DNA of 64,000 nt, from assembly GCA_031459765.1 (NCBI GenBank), contig JAVKHY010000002.1:62001-126000 (forward strand). The letters are read 5' to 3'. This document shows positions 20,133 through 28,091 of the stretch, piece after piece (positions within the stretch are counted from its first letter, which is position 1; each line of letters starts with the position of its first letter). The stretch comes from Armatimonadota bacterium (GTDB lineage Bacteria > Sysuimicrobiota > Sysuimicrobiia > Sysuimicrobiales > Kaftiobacteriaceae). The notes under the pieces are model-generated. The model had not been told where the DNA came from. It saw only the letters and a program-made list of their open reading frames with translations, and did not search any database. The translations under genes and the position numbers were made by a program.

Positions 20133-21266
20133 CTAGCTCGTCCGCAGCCGGGGGTCAAAGGCGTCCCGCAGGCCGTCGCCCAGGAAGTTGTAGGCCACTA
20201 CCGCGGCGATGATGAACAGGCCGGGGAACAACAGCCAGGGCGAACGGCTCAGGTTCACCAGGTTGGCCCCGGCCGAGAGCAGGTTCCCCCACGACGAACA
20301 GGGCTCCCGCACCCCCAGACCGAGGAAGCTCAGGCCGGACTCCCCCAGGATGGCCCCGGGGATGGACAGGCTGGCCACGACGATGACCAGGGAGGCGGTG
20401 TTGGGCAGGACATGGCGCAGGATGATGCGCAGGTCGTCCAGCCCCATCGCCTTCGCCGCCAGGATGTACTCCCGCTCCTTCAGGGAGAGCACGTACCCCC
20501 GAATCAGCCGCGAGAACCCGGCCCAGCCGATGAAACTGAGGATGAGCACGATGAGGTAGAAACGCGTCGTGCAGCCGACGTTGGTGGGCAGGACGGCGCT
20601 CAGGGTGAGCAGCAGGTAGAAGGCGGGGAAGGCGATGATCACCTCGGCCAGCCGCATCATGATGTTGTCCACGCGACCGCCGTAGTAGCCGGCGATGCCG
20701 CCGTAGACCATGCCGATGGGGATGGTCACGGCCACGACCAGGATGCCGACGATGAGCGAGACCCGGCTGCCGTACAGGATGCGCGAGAGGAGATCCCGAC
20801 CGAAGCCGTCCGTCCCCAGGAGGAACAGCCGGGCCGGCTCGTCCACCCCCAGGAGGCGGATCCGACTGGGGATCACCCAGAACAGGCGGTAGGGCTCGCC
20901 GCGGACGAAGAACCGGATCGGGTAGGTGGTGCTGCGGTCTTCGGCAAAGACCCGCAGCCCCGGGTCGACCAGCGTCGTGTTGTAGACGAAGGGGCGCCAG
21001 TGGAACCGTCCCTGCGCGTCGCGGAAGCGCGGCACCGTCGGCGGGTGGTAGAACTTGGCGCGGTCGTTGTAGTCCAGGGAGTACGGGGCGAGGAAGTCGG
21101 CGAAGAGCGCCATGGTGTACAGGACGATGAGGATGATCCCGCCGACCATAGCCAGGCGGTGCTTGCGGAGCTGCCGCCAGGCCAGCTGCAGAGGGCTGCG
21201 CGCCGCCAGGCGCTGGTCGTCCGCCAGGGACCGGGGCCGTTCCATGGGAAGGCGTTCTGTGACCAT
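20133..21266 (-). CDS. dppC: Peptide-type ABC transporter permease, DppC family, with a large periplasmic insertion
   Basis: 377 residues, about 75 longer than a standard DppC. After the first span (LAMVGGIILIVLYTMALFADF) an external insertion (about residues 65-155: DYNDRAKFYHPPTVPRF to IPSRIRLLGVD) precedes the usual LLGTDGFGRDLLSRILYGSR. Such insertions occur in some DppC subfamilies. The rest is canonical: GGIAGYYGGRVDN, AAKAMGLDDLRIILRHVLPN, LSFLGLGVREPCSSWGNLL and GDGLRDAFDPRLRTS. ATG 21266 starts 5 nt after the dppB stop; an ATG at 21245 is a weaker alternative. Confidence 0.92.
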   Translation of the reverse strand: MVTERLPMERPRSLADDQRLAARSPLQLAWRQLRKHRLAMVGGIILIVLYTMALFADFLAPYSLDYNDRAKFYHPPTVPRFRDAQGRFHWRPFVYNTTLVDPGLRVFAEDRSTTYPIRFFVRGEPYRLFWVIPSRIRLLGVDEPARLFLLGTDGFGRDLLSRILYGSRVSLIVGILVVAVTIPIGMVYGGIAGYYGGRVDNIMMRLAEVIIAFPAFYLLLTLSAVLPTNVGCTTRFYLIVLILSFIGWAGFSRLIRGYVLSLKEREYILAAKAMGLDDLRIILRHVLPNTASLVIVVASLSIPGAILGESGLSFLGLGVREPCSSWGNLLSAGANLVNLSRSPWLLFPGLFIIAAVVAYNFLGDGLRDAFDPRLRTS

Positions 21267-21271
21267 GGGTC

Positions 21272-22237
21272 TCAGTCGTACCGGATCCGCGGATCGGCCA
21301 CGGCGAGCAGGATGTCGGCCACCAGGTTGCCCAGGACGAGGGTCACGCCCCCGATGACCAGGCTGCCCATGACGACGTAGAGGTCCTTGCGCGTGACGGC
21401 GTCCAGGATGAGCTGCCCCAGTCCCGGCCAGCCCACGACGTTCTCCAGGATGGCGGAGCCGCTGAGCAACCCGCCCAGCTCCAGCCCGAACAGGGTGATC
21501 AGCGGATTGATGGCGTTGCGCACGGCGTGTTTGTAGATCACCACGCGGTCGGCCAGCCCCTTGGAGCGCGCCGTGCGCACGTAGTCCTGGCGCAGCACCT
21601 CCAGCAGGTTGGCCCGCATCTGCCGCATCAGGCCGGCCACGGCGAGGAAGGCCAGCACCGAGGCGGGGATGATGATGTGCCGGGCGACGTCCAGGACCTT
21701 CCCCCACCAGGGCAGCAGGGCGTAGTCCAGGCTGGTCATGCCGCCGATGGGCAGCAGGCGCGTGACGAAGGCCAGGTAGAGCAGCAGCAGGCCGGAGAAG
21801 AAGGTCGGGGTGCTGATGCCGATATAGGCGATGAAGGAGAAGAGGTTGTCGGTGGCGCTGTACTGGCGCGTCGCGGCGTGGATGCCGATGGGCACGGCCA
21901 CGAGCCAGGCGATGACCAGGGCCACGACGTTGAGCAGGAGGGTGTTGAGCAGGCGGGACTGGATCAGCCACAGCACCGGCACCTGAAAGGCGAAGGAGTA
22001 GCCGAAGTCGCCGCGGACGACGTTGCTCAGCCACCGCAGGTACTGGATGTGGAGGGGCTGATCGAGGCCGAAGTTGGCGCGCATCTGGTCCACCGTCTCC
22101 TGGGAGACGACCGGATTCAGGCGGATCTCGGCCAGAAAGTCGCCCGGGGACAGCTGGATGATGAGGAAGGACAGGACCGTGATCCCCAGGAGGAGCGGGA
22201 TCAGCTGCAGCAGGCGGCGGACGATGTGGCGCAGCAC
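21272..22237 (-). CDS. dppB: Peptide-type ABC transporter permease, DppB family
   Basis: 321-residue permease from GTG 22237. LRHIVRRLLQLIPLLLGITV, LSPGDFLAEIRLNPVV, FGLDQPLHIQYLRWL, the coupling segment RQDYVRTARSKGLADR and the end LVADILLAVADPRIRYD are diagnostic. It follows a hairpin (22249-22290) after the binding-protein gene and pairs with the DppC at 20133-21266. Confidence 0.93.
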   Translation of the reverse strand: MLRHIVRRLLQLIPLLLGITVLSFLIIQLSPGDFLAEIRLNPVVSQETVDQMRANFGLDQPLHIQYLRWLSNVVRGDFGYSFAFQVPVLWLIQSRLLNTLLLNVVALVIAWLVAVPIGIHAATRQYSATDNLFSFIAYIGISTPTFFSGLLLLYLAFVTRLLPIGGMTSLDYALLPWWGKVLDVARHIIIPASVLAFLAVAGLMRQMRANLLEVLRQDYVRTARSKGLADRVVIYKHAVRNAINPLITLFGLELGGLLSGSAILENVVGWPGLGQLILDAVTRKDLYVVMGSLVIGGVTLVLGNLVADILLAVADPRIRYD

Positions 22238-22248
22238 GGATCGTCACA

Positions 22249-22290
22249 GGCGCCACCGGAGGGGCCGGAGACCGGCCCCTCCGGTGCGCC
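22249..22290 (-). promoter_or_regulatory. Long hairpin between binding-protein and permease genes
   Basis: Arms 22255-22268 and 22272-22285 (ACCGGAGGGGCCGG and complement) close a 3-nt loop. The stem extends by C22254-G22286 and, past one bulged base, by four more pairs to 22249 and 22290. No U-tract follows in the minus direction. It sits 10 nt after the binding-protein stop and 12 nt before the dppB start, the same layout as at 8196 and 17830. Confidence 0.8.
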
Positions 22291-22299
22291 GGCGGGCGG

Positions 22300-24060
22300 C
22301 TACCTCAGGACCTGCTTGTAGTACAGGGTGTCGATGGGTCCGATCGCCCCCTGCAGCCCGATGGGGGTGACGTTGCCCATGGTGTTGCGCACCGCGGGCT
22401 GCGTCTTTGGGTAGCTGAAGTAGAGGATCGGCACCTGCTCGGCCACCACCTGCTGCCAGCGCAGGTAGAACTGCTTGCGCTTCTCCTGGCTGACCTCCGC
22501 CTCCGCCGAGTTGAACAGGCGGTCGATCTCCGCCTCCCACTCCGTGGCCGGCTTCTCCTGCTTGGGCCACCACATGTGCAGGCTGCCCGAGGAGAGCCAG
22601 ACGTTCTTCCCCGTGACGGGCTCGATTCCCCCGGTGAGGCCGATGATGATCGCATCCCAGTTGAAGGTCCCCACCAGTTTGCCCACCAGGGTGTTGAAGG
22701 CCTCGGGCGCGTAGGTCAGCTTGATCCCCAGCTTCGTCCAGTCCTGGCGCAGGATGTTGCCCATCGCCACGCGGTCGTTGTTCTCGGCGTTGGTGGACAG
22801 GGTGAACTCCACGATGTTGCCCTGGGGGTCGCGCAGGAAGCCGTCGCCGCCCTTACGGTAGCCGGCTTCGGCCAGCAGCTGCTCGGCGCGGGCCAGGTTG
22901 TACTCGTACCGGGGCAGTTTGTCGTTGTAGTAGAGCTTGTTGCCCACGCTGAGCGGCCCCCAGGCCGGCGTGGCCCGCCCGGCGTAGATCTGGTTGGCGA
23001 TGGTGTTCCGGTCGATGGCGTGGTTGATGGCGCGGCGGAAGCGCACGTCCTGGAACCAGGTCAGCTTCGGCGGCTTCACCCCGGCCGGGTTCTGGTTGAA
23101 GACCACGAACTCGGAGGCGAAGGTCTCCGGGCCGTCGTAGATGGTGAAGTTGTTCTGCCGCTCCAGCCCCTTGAACTCCGTGAACTCCCGCGGGCGGGCG
23201 GCGTAGACGTCGGTTTCTCCCGCCAGGAACTTCAGGCGCGCCGCGTCCAGGTTCGGCACGATCAGGCGGACGTACCGGGTCAGGTAGGGCAGCCGGTTGC
23301 CGGCTTTGTCCACCTTCCAGTACCGCGCGTTGCGCAGCATGGTCACCCGCTGGCCCGGCACGTACTCCGCGATGACGTAGGGGCCGGTGCCGACGATCTC
23401 CCGGGGGGGTGTGTTGACGCCCCAGGTCCGGTTGAACTCGGCGCCGCCCTTGGCCAGGGCCTCCGCCAGCTTGTGCTTGGGCAGGATGGCGATGCCGATC
23501 ACGCGCAGGAAGGTGCCGATGGGCTTCTCCGTCCGGAACTCGATGCGGCGGTCGTCGAGCTTGCGAAACCGCAGCGGCTTGCCCTCAAACGTGAGGGTGT
23601 CGCGGGCGCTGGTCTGCACCCCCTCGGTGAAGACGGACTCGAAACTGAAGATGACGTCGTCCACCGTGAGCGGTTTCCCGTCATGCCAGGTGACGCCCTG
23701 GCGGAGGGTGAAGACCCACGTTCGGCCGTCCCGGCTCACCGTCCAGGACTCGGCCAGCGCCGGCTCGATCTCCCCGGTGATGTAGTTCTGCTCCACGAGG
23801 CCGTCGAAGACGTTGGCCAGGATATCGGTGGACGACGTTTCCTGGGCCACGCGGTAGTTGAAGGTGCGCGGATCGCTGATCTGCGCCCGCACGTGCACCC
23901 CGCCGTACTTGCCGACCTCGTGGGGATAGGTGACGACTTTCGGGTTCGGGATATCCGGCAGAGAGAACCTTCTGGGCGGCGTCTGCGCGGTGGCCATCCC
24001 CGCCAGCAGCGCCAGCAGCAGTGAGCCCACGGTGATAAGCTCCAACCATCGTCTCACCAT
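22300..24060 (-). CDS. ABC transporter substrate-binding protein, family 5
   Basis: 586-residue exported binding protein with a signal peptide (LITVGSLLLALLAGMATAQ) and no lipobox. Family-5 landmarks are PALAESWTVSRDGRTWVFTL, QGVTWHDGKPLTVDDVIFSFE, IVGTGPYVIAEYVPG, DVRFRRAINHAIDRNTI and a C-terminal VPILYFSYPKTQPAV. It differs from the other three binding proteins (long N-terminal PNPKVVTYPHEVGKYGG segment), suggesting a different ligand or origin. AAGGAGGGGAG precedes ATG 24060, and the AT-rich region upstream carries repeated TATGCT motifs. Confidence 0.92.
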   Translation of the reverse strand: MVRRWLELITVGSLLLALLAGMATAQTPPRRFSLPDIPNPKVVTYPHEVGKYGGVHVRAQISDPRTFNYRVAQETSSTDILANVFDGLVEQNYITGEIEPALAESWTVSRDGRTWVFTLRQGVTWHDGKPLTVDDVIFSFESVFTEGVQTSARDTLTFEGKPLRFRKLDDRRIEFRTEKPIGTFLRVIGIAILPKHKLAEALAKGGAEFNRTWGVNTPPREIVGTGPYVIAEYVPGQRVTMLRNARYWKVDKAGNRLPYLTRYVRLIVPNLDAARLKFLAGETDVYAARPREFTEFKGLERQNNFTIYDGPETFASEFVVFNQNPAGVKPPKLTWFQDVRFRRAINHAIDRNTIANQIYAGRATPAWGPLSVGNKLYYNDKLPRYEYNLARAEQLLAEAGYRKGGDGFLRDPQGNIVEFTLSTNAENNDRVAMGNILRQDWTKLGIKLTYAPEAFNTLVGKLVGTFNWDAIIIGLTGGIEPVTGKNVWLSSGSLHMWWPKQEKPATEWEAEIDRLFNSAEAEVSQEKRKQFYLRWQQVVAEQVPILYFSYPKTQPAVRNTMGNVTPIGLQGAIGPIDTLYYKQVLR

Positions 24061-24111
24061 GCTCCCCTCCTTGGAGAAAGGCCGGCCGGGATCCCCCTCC
24101 GCGGCCGTGCC

Positions 24112-24142
24112 TCAGCATACAAAAGTCTACTCGAGCATAGGA
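24112..24142 (-). promoter_or_regulatory. Direct TATGCT repeats, likely promoter/operator of the binding-protein operon
   Basis: On the minus strand TATGCTCGAG and TATGCTGAG occur as direct repeats 20 bp apart (hexamers at 24134-24139 and 24114-24119), about two helical turns. The inner copy is part of TTGTATGCTGA, identical to 20078-20088. The inner TATGCT is about 54 nt from the start codon, a suitable place for a -10 element, but no good -35 is found. Direct repeats suit cooperative binding by a small HTH protein; this is inference. Confidence 0.45.
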
Positions 24143-24187
24143 ACTGATATAATTGCATTCCACCCCCCGGAGTGGTCTCCTCCCCCG

Positions 24188-25774
24188 TCAGAACTGGCTG
24201 AGCTGTCCGGCCGCCCACGGGAAGAGCACCGCGATCATCTGGAGCCCCACCGCCGCGGCGGCGGCGATCAGCGGGAGGGACGGGGACGCCCCTCTCCGCC
24301 TGGCGCCCCAGAGCACTCCCGGGCCCCCGAAGAGGAGGAGCGTCCCCGCCAGGGTCGCCCAGTCGGGCCGGCCGGGGATCACCGCCCGGCCGGAGATCTG
24401 GAGGACGGCCACGACGACCAGGAAGGCCGAAACGCCGATCCGCCGGCGAAAGTCGTCCCACCAGGAGAATCCGCCGAGGACCGCGCCGGCAAGGAGGAGG
24501 ACGGCCAGTGCTCCCAGACCGAAGATCGCGGTGAACAACGCCGCGTAGGGCAGCGTGGCGGCGAGGGCGGTGAGGGCGAAGGTGACGAAGAGGACGGGTC
24601 GCCGCAGATCGAGTTCCGGCACTCCCAGCAGAAACGCGCGCGGGCGCGCCCTTTGGGCCGTACCCAGGACCACCCTGAACCGCGCAATGTCGAGGGTCTC
24701 CAGCCAGGCGAGGACAGGTCCTCCCGCGGGGATCACGATGGCCGGCCGGATGGAGCCCGCCGGGGTGTACGTCAGCCTGGTGACGGCGGTCAGCTGACCC
24801 GCCGCGGGGTCGAAGGCGGCGCCGAAGATCTCCGCGTTCTGCCGGCGCCCGGCGGCCTCCTGCCAGACCACGAGGCCGCCGGCGGCGCCCGGGACCGCGG
24901 CGGCGGCCACGTCGGCCATGGATCGGCCGCGGGACAGGGGCAGTCGCGCGGTCACGGCATTCCCGCGCACGCGGACCAGATAGAGCTGCCCGGAAGTCCG
25001 GAAGGCCCGTTCGGTGGTCGGCACCAGCACGTCGATCCCGCCGCCCACCGGCAACGGAATCGGCGGCAGCGGATGGACCAGCAGAAGTCGGCCGGTCAAC
25101 TCCTCAGGGCCGCCAGGTCCGCCGGGAGCAGCCATGCGCAGGACGTGGTTTCCGCCGCCTGCAGGATGCCACCACAACAGGCGGACTCCCTCCGCGATCG
25201 CCAGGGCGGGCGCCTCCCCCTGCGCCACCGCCCGGGCGGGGAGGTCGACCTCTCCGTCGGCACGGAGGCGCGCGTACCAGATGCGCCGCCGGCCGGAGTC
25301 GAACTGACTCCAGGCCAGGTGGAGGATCCCCTCCGAAGCCAGCAGGGAGACCCTCCCCCCTTCCTCCGCCTCCCGGCCTCCGGGTCCGACGCTCTTCACG
25401 GTTCGGCCGTCCTGGTCGAGGAGCGTCACCCGCACCCGGAGGGCATCGCCCTGCCGCTCCATCCAGGCGACCCAGAGCCGGGATCCCAGGCGTTCGGCCG
25501 CGGGCCAGGCGAAGCGGGTGTCGGCGGCCGTGGCCAGGCGCGACGGAGCGCCCAGGGGGCGGCCGTCGGTCGCCACGACGGCATGCCACAACTCGCCGGT
25601 CGAACGCGGATACCCCGGCGGGCGGTGGATCCAGAAGAGGTGGACAACGCCGTCGGCCGCGACGAGCGCCGGAGGGACGGCCACCGTCGTCTCGGCGATG
25701 GCGATCGGGTCCGAGAGGGCCAGCGGTGTCGTCGCGGCGACCAGGACCGCCAGGAACCACGTCCGAGGGAGCAT
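24188..25774 (-). CDS. Unknown exported beta-rich protein with C-terminal membrane spans
   Basis: 528 residues, family not recognised. A signal peptide (FLAVLVAATTPLALS) leads into about 370 residues of short beta-type repeats rich in Trp and Gly (VVHLFWIHRPP, RLWVAWMERQGD, ILHLAWSQFDSG, PVLAWLETLD), suggestive of a sialidase-like or WD-type propeller outside the membrane. Residues about 395-528 hold roughly five hydrophobic spans (PVLFVTFALTALAATL onward). ATG 25774 lies 9 nt after the uvrD stop with a weak Shine-Dalgarno, so it is probably read with uvrD. A sensor or receptor role is possible but unsupported. Confidence 0.75.
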   Translation of the reverse strand: MLPRTWFLAVLVAATTPLALSDPIAIAETTVAVPPALVAADGVVHLFWIHRPPGYPRSTGELWHAVVATDGRPLGAPSRLATAADTRFAWPAAERLGSRLWVAWMERQGDALRVRVTLLDQDGRTVKSVGPGGREAEEGGRVSLLASEGILHLAWSQFDSGRRRIWYARLRADGEVDLPARAVAQGEAPALAIAEGVRLLWWHPAGGGNHVLRMAAPGGPGGPEELTGRLLLVHPLPPIPLPVGGGIDVLVPTTERAFRTSGQLYLVRVRGNAVTARLPLSRGRSMADVAAAAVPGAAGGLVVWQEAAGRRQNAEIFGAAFDPAAGQLTAVTRLTYTPAGSIRPAIVIPAGGPVLAWLETLDIARFRVVLGTAQRARPRAFLLGVPELDLRRPVLFVTFALTALAATLPYAALFTAIFGLGALAVLLLAGAVLGGFSWWDDFRRRIGVSAFLVVVAVLQISGRAVIPGRPDWATLAGTLLLFGGPGVLWGARRRGASPSLPLIAAAAAVGLQMIAVLFPWAAGQLSQF

Positions 25775-25783
25775 GCCCGGGAC

Positions 25784-27913
25784 TCAGGTGATGCGCTCGA
25801 GGGGGGCGTAGCCCAGCGCCAGGCGCTTGATCCCGTGGGCAAACTGTACGGTCACGACGGCGCGCGCGCCCTCCCCCTCTACCTCGAGGACGCGGCCTTC
25901 CCCGAAGGCCGCGTGACGGACCTTCTCCCCGGCGACAAAGGTCGGCACCTCGCGGTCTTCCTCCGGCCATTCCACCGCGGGAGACGGCGCCTGCCGGATG
26001 CGGACCAGGAGGTCCTCCGGCACCTCGTCCAGGAACCGGGAAGGGATCCCCGGCAGCGTGGTTCCGAAGATCATCCGCTGGCGGGCGTAGGAGAGATAGA
26101 GGCGCTGCTTGGCGCGGGTCATCCCCACGTAGCAGAGGCGGCGTTCCTCTTCCAGGCCGCCCTCTTCCTCCAGCGCCCGGGCGTGCGGGAACAGCCCCTC
26201 CTCCAGTCCGGCCAGGAACACCACCGAGAACTCCAGACCCTTGGCGCTGTGCAGGGTCATCAGCGTGATCCGGTCCGCCTCCTGCTGCCAGGTGTCGAGG
26301 TCGGTCACCAGCGACAGGTGCTGGAGGAACGCCTCCAGGGTCGTCTCCCCCGTCATCTCCTCGAACTCCCGGGCCACGGTGACGAGTTCGCGCAGGTTCT
26401 CCAGGCGGCTGTAGGCCTCCTCGGTGCCCTCCTGTTCCAGCATTGCCTGGTACCCGGTCTCGACGATCGCCTGCTCCACCAGGTCGGCGGCGCGCACCCT
26501 CCCGGCCCGGTCGCGCAGCCGGTCGATCAGGGCCACGAACTCCGCAGCCGCCCGCTGCGCCGCCTTGGGGAGGGTCTCCACCCCCTCCGGATCAGCCAGC
26601 GCCGCGAGCAGCCCCATCCCCCGCGAGGCGGCGAAGGTCTTGAGGCGGTCGAGGCTGACCTCGCCGATCCCGCGGCGCGGGACGTTGATCACCCGCTCCA
26701 CGCTGACGCCGTCCCCGGGGTTCAGCGCCAGCCGCAGGTAGGCCAGGAGGTCGCGCACTTCCTTCCGCTCGTAGAAGCGGACGCCGCCGACGATGGTGTA
26801 GGGAATCCCGGAGCGCAGGAACTGTTCCTCGAAGAGGCGGGACTGGGCGTTGGTCCGGTACAGCACCACCATGTCGCGGTAGCGCAGCCCGTTCCGCAGA
26901 CGCTGGATCTCCTCGGCGATGGCCCGGGCCTCATCGTGGCCGTCGGCGGCCTCGTACAGGGCGACGGCGTCGCCGTCCGGGTTGGCCGTCCACAGCCGCT
27001 TGGTGTGGCGGTGCGGGTTGTGGGCGATCACCCCGCCGGCTGCGGCCAGGATCGTCCTGGTCGAGCGGTAGTTCTGCTCCAGTTTGACGATCGTGGCGTC
27101 GGGATAGTCCCGTTCGAAGTCCAGGATGTTGCGGACATCGGCGCCGCGGAACCGGTAGATCGCCTGGTCGTCGTCGCCGACGCAGACCAGGTTGCGGTGC
27201 CTGGCGGCCAGCGTCCGGACGATCAGGTACTGGGCGCGGTTCGTGTCCTGGTACTCGTCCACCAGCGCGTGCAGGAAGCGGTCCTGGTACTCCTCCCGCA
27301 CCTCGGGGGCCTCCTCGAACAGCCGGAGCACCTCCAGCAGCAGGTCGTCGAAGTCGAGCGCGTTGTGGTTGCGCAGCGCCGCCTGGTACCCGCGCCAGAC
27401 GCGGGCCACCACCTCCTCGTAGAACCCCGTCGCCCGCTCGGCGTAGGCCAGGTGGTCGAGGGCTTCGTTCTTGGCCCGGTCGATCACGGCCAGGACGACC
27501 TGCGGCGGGAAGCGGCGTTCGTCCAGGCCCAGGTCGGCGAGGACGCCCCGCACCACCCGACGCTGGTCGTCCTCATCGAAAATGAGGAAGTCCCGGTGGA
27601 TCCCCACCCGGTCGCCGTGACGGCGCAGGATGCGACTGCAGAGGTGGTGGAACGTGCCGATCCACATCCCCCGGGTGATCGCCGCGCCGACCAGGCGGTC
27701 CACCCGCTCGCGCATTTCACCGGCCGCCTTGTTCGTAAAGGTCACGGCCAGGATCCGCGAGGGAGGGACCCCCTGCTCGCGCATCAACCAGGCCACCCGG
27801 TGGGCCAGGACGCGCGTCTTCCCGCTGCCGGCGCCGGCCAGGATCAGCAGCGGCCCGCCCGGATGCGTGACGGCCTGGCGCTGCGGCGGATTGAGATCGT
27901 CCAGAAGCGTCAT
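25784..27913 (-). CDS. uvrD: UvrD/PcrA-type ATP-dependent DNA helicase
   Basis: 709-residue superfamily 1A 3'-5' DNA helicase for repair and replication restart. Motifs in order: Walker A AGAGSGKTR (residues 26-34), DEYQDTN, GDDDQAIYRFRGADV, VVLYRTNAQSR, TLHSAKGLEFSVVF and YVGMTRAKQRLYLSYA. The C-terminal Tudor-like RNA-polymerase-binding domain (VAGEKVRHAAFGEGRVLEVEGEG) is present, as in PcrA. ATG 27913 fits the conserved LLDDLNPPQRQAV start; an in-frame start 126 nt upstream adds only low-complexity Arg/Gly sequence. Confidence 0.97.
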   Translation of the reverse strand: MTLLDDLNPPQRQAVTHPGGPLLILAGAGSGKTRVLAHRVAWLMREQGVPPSRILAVTFTNKAAGEMRERVDRLVGAAITRGMWIGTFHHLCSRILRRHGDRVGIHRDFLIFDEDDQRRVVRGVLADLGLDERRFPPQVVLAVIDRAKNEALDHLAYAERATGFYEEVVARVWRGYQAALRNHNALDFDDLLLEVLRLFEEAPEVREEYQDRFLHALVDEYQDTNRAQYLIVRTLAARHRNLVCVGDDDQAIYRFRGADVRNILDFERDYPDATIVKLEQNYRSTRTILAAAGGVIAHNPHRHTKRLWTANPDGDAVALYEAADGHDEARAIAEEIQRLRNGLRYRDMVVLYRTNAQSRLFEEQFLRSGIPYTIVGGVRFYERKEVRDLLAYLRLALNPGDGVSVERVINVPRRGIGEVSLDRLKTFAASRGMGLLAALADPEGVETLPKAAQRAAAEFVALIDRLRDRAGRVRAADLVEQAIVETGYQAMLEQEGTEEAYSRLENLRELVTVAREFEEMTGETTLEAFLQHLSLVTDLDTWQQEADRITLMTLHSAKGLEFSVVFLAGLEEGLFPHARALEEEGGLEEERRLCYVGMTRAKQRLYLSYARQRMIFGTTLPGIPSRFLDEVPEDLLVRIRQAPSPAVEWPEEDREVPTFVAGEKVRHAAFGEGRVLEVEGEGARAVVTVQFAHGIKRLALGYAPLERIT

Positions 27914-27987
27914 CGCCTCAGTCGTCGTGCGCGGCCTCGATCGTCGTGCCGATCCTCCACGTCCTCGGGTCCCCTCCCCGCGCCTCC

Positions 27988-28017
27988 ACGGTAGGGGCCG
28001 GGTCGTCCGGACGTCAA
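27988..28017 (-). promoter_or_regulatory. Candidate promoter of uvrD
   Basis: On the minus strand TTGACG (28012-28017) and TACCGT (27988-27993) are separated by 18 bp. The -35 matches 5 of 6 and the -10 has the TAnnnT pattern common in GC-rich genomes. It would give a leader of about 70 nt before uvrD. The rest of 27914-28091 shows no gene or clear terminator. Confidence 0.45.
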
Positions 28018-28091
28018 GGCTGAGCCCTGGAGCCTGCACTCATCCCGAGGAAAATGCCCTGGGCGGACGCCCCCGGGGCGCGACCGGCGGG

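Noticed and set aside
23930-27994. A very long plus-strand open frame (over 1300 codons) opposite uvrD and the membrane protein gene
   Set aside because: It is antisense to two genes with clear motifs, is rich in Arg, Gly, Pro and His as expected of a complement of GC-rich codons, and shows no domain. Similar plus-strand frames across the window were rejected for the same reason.
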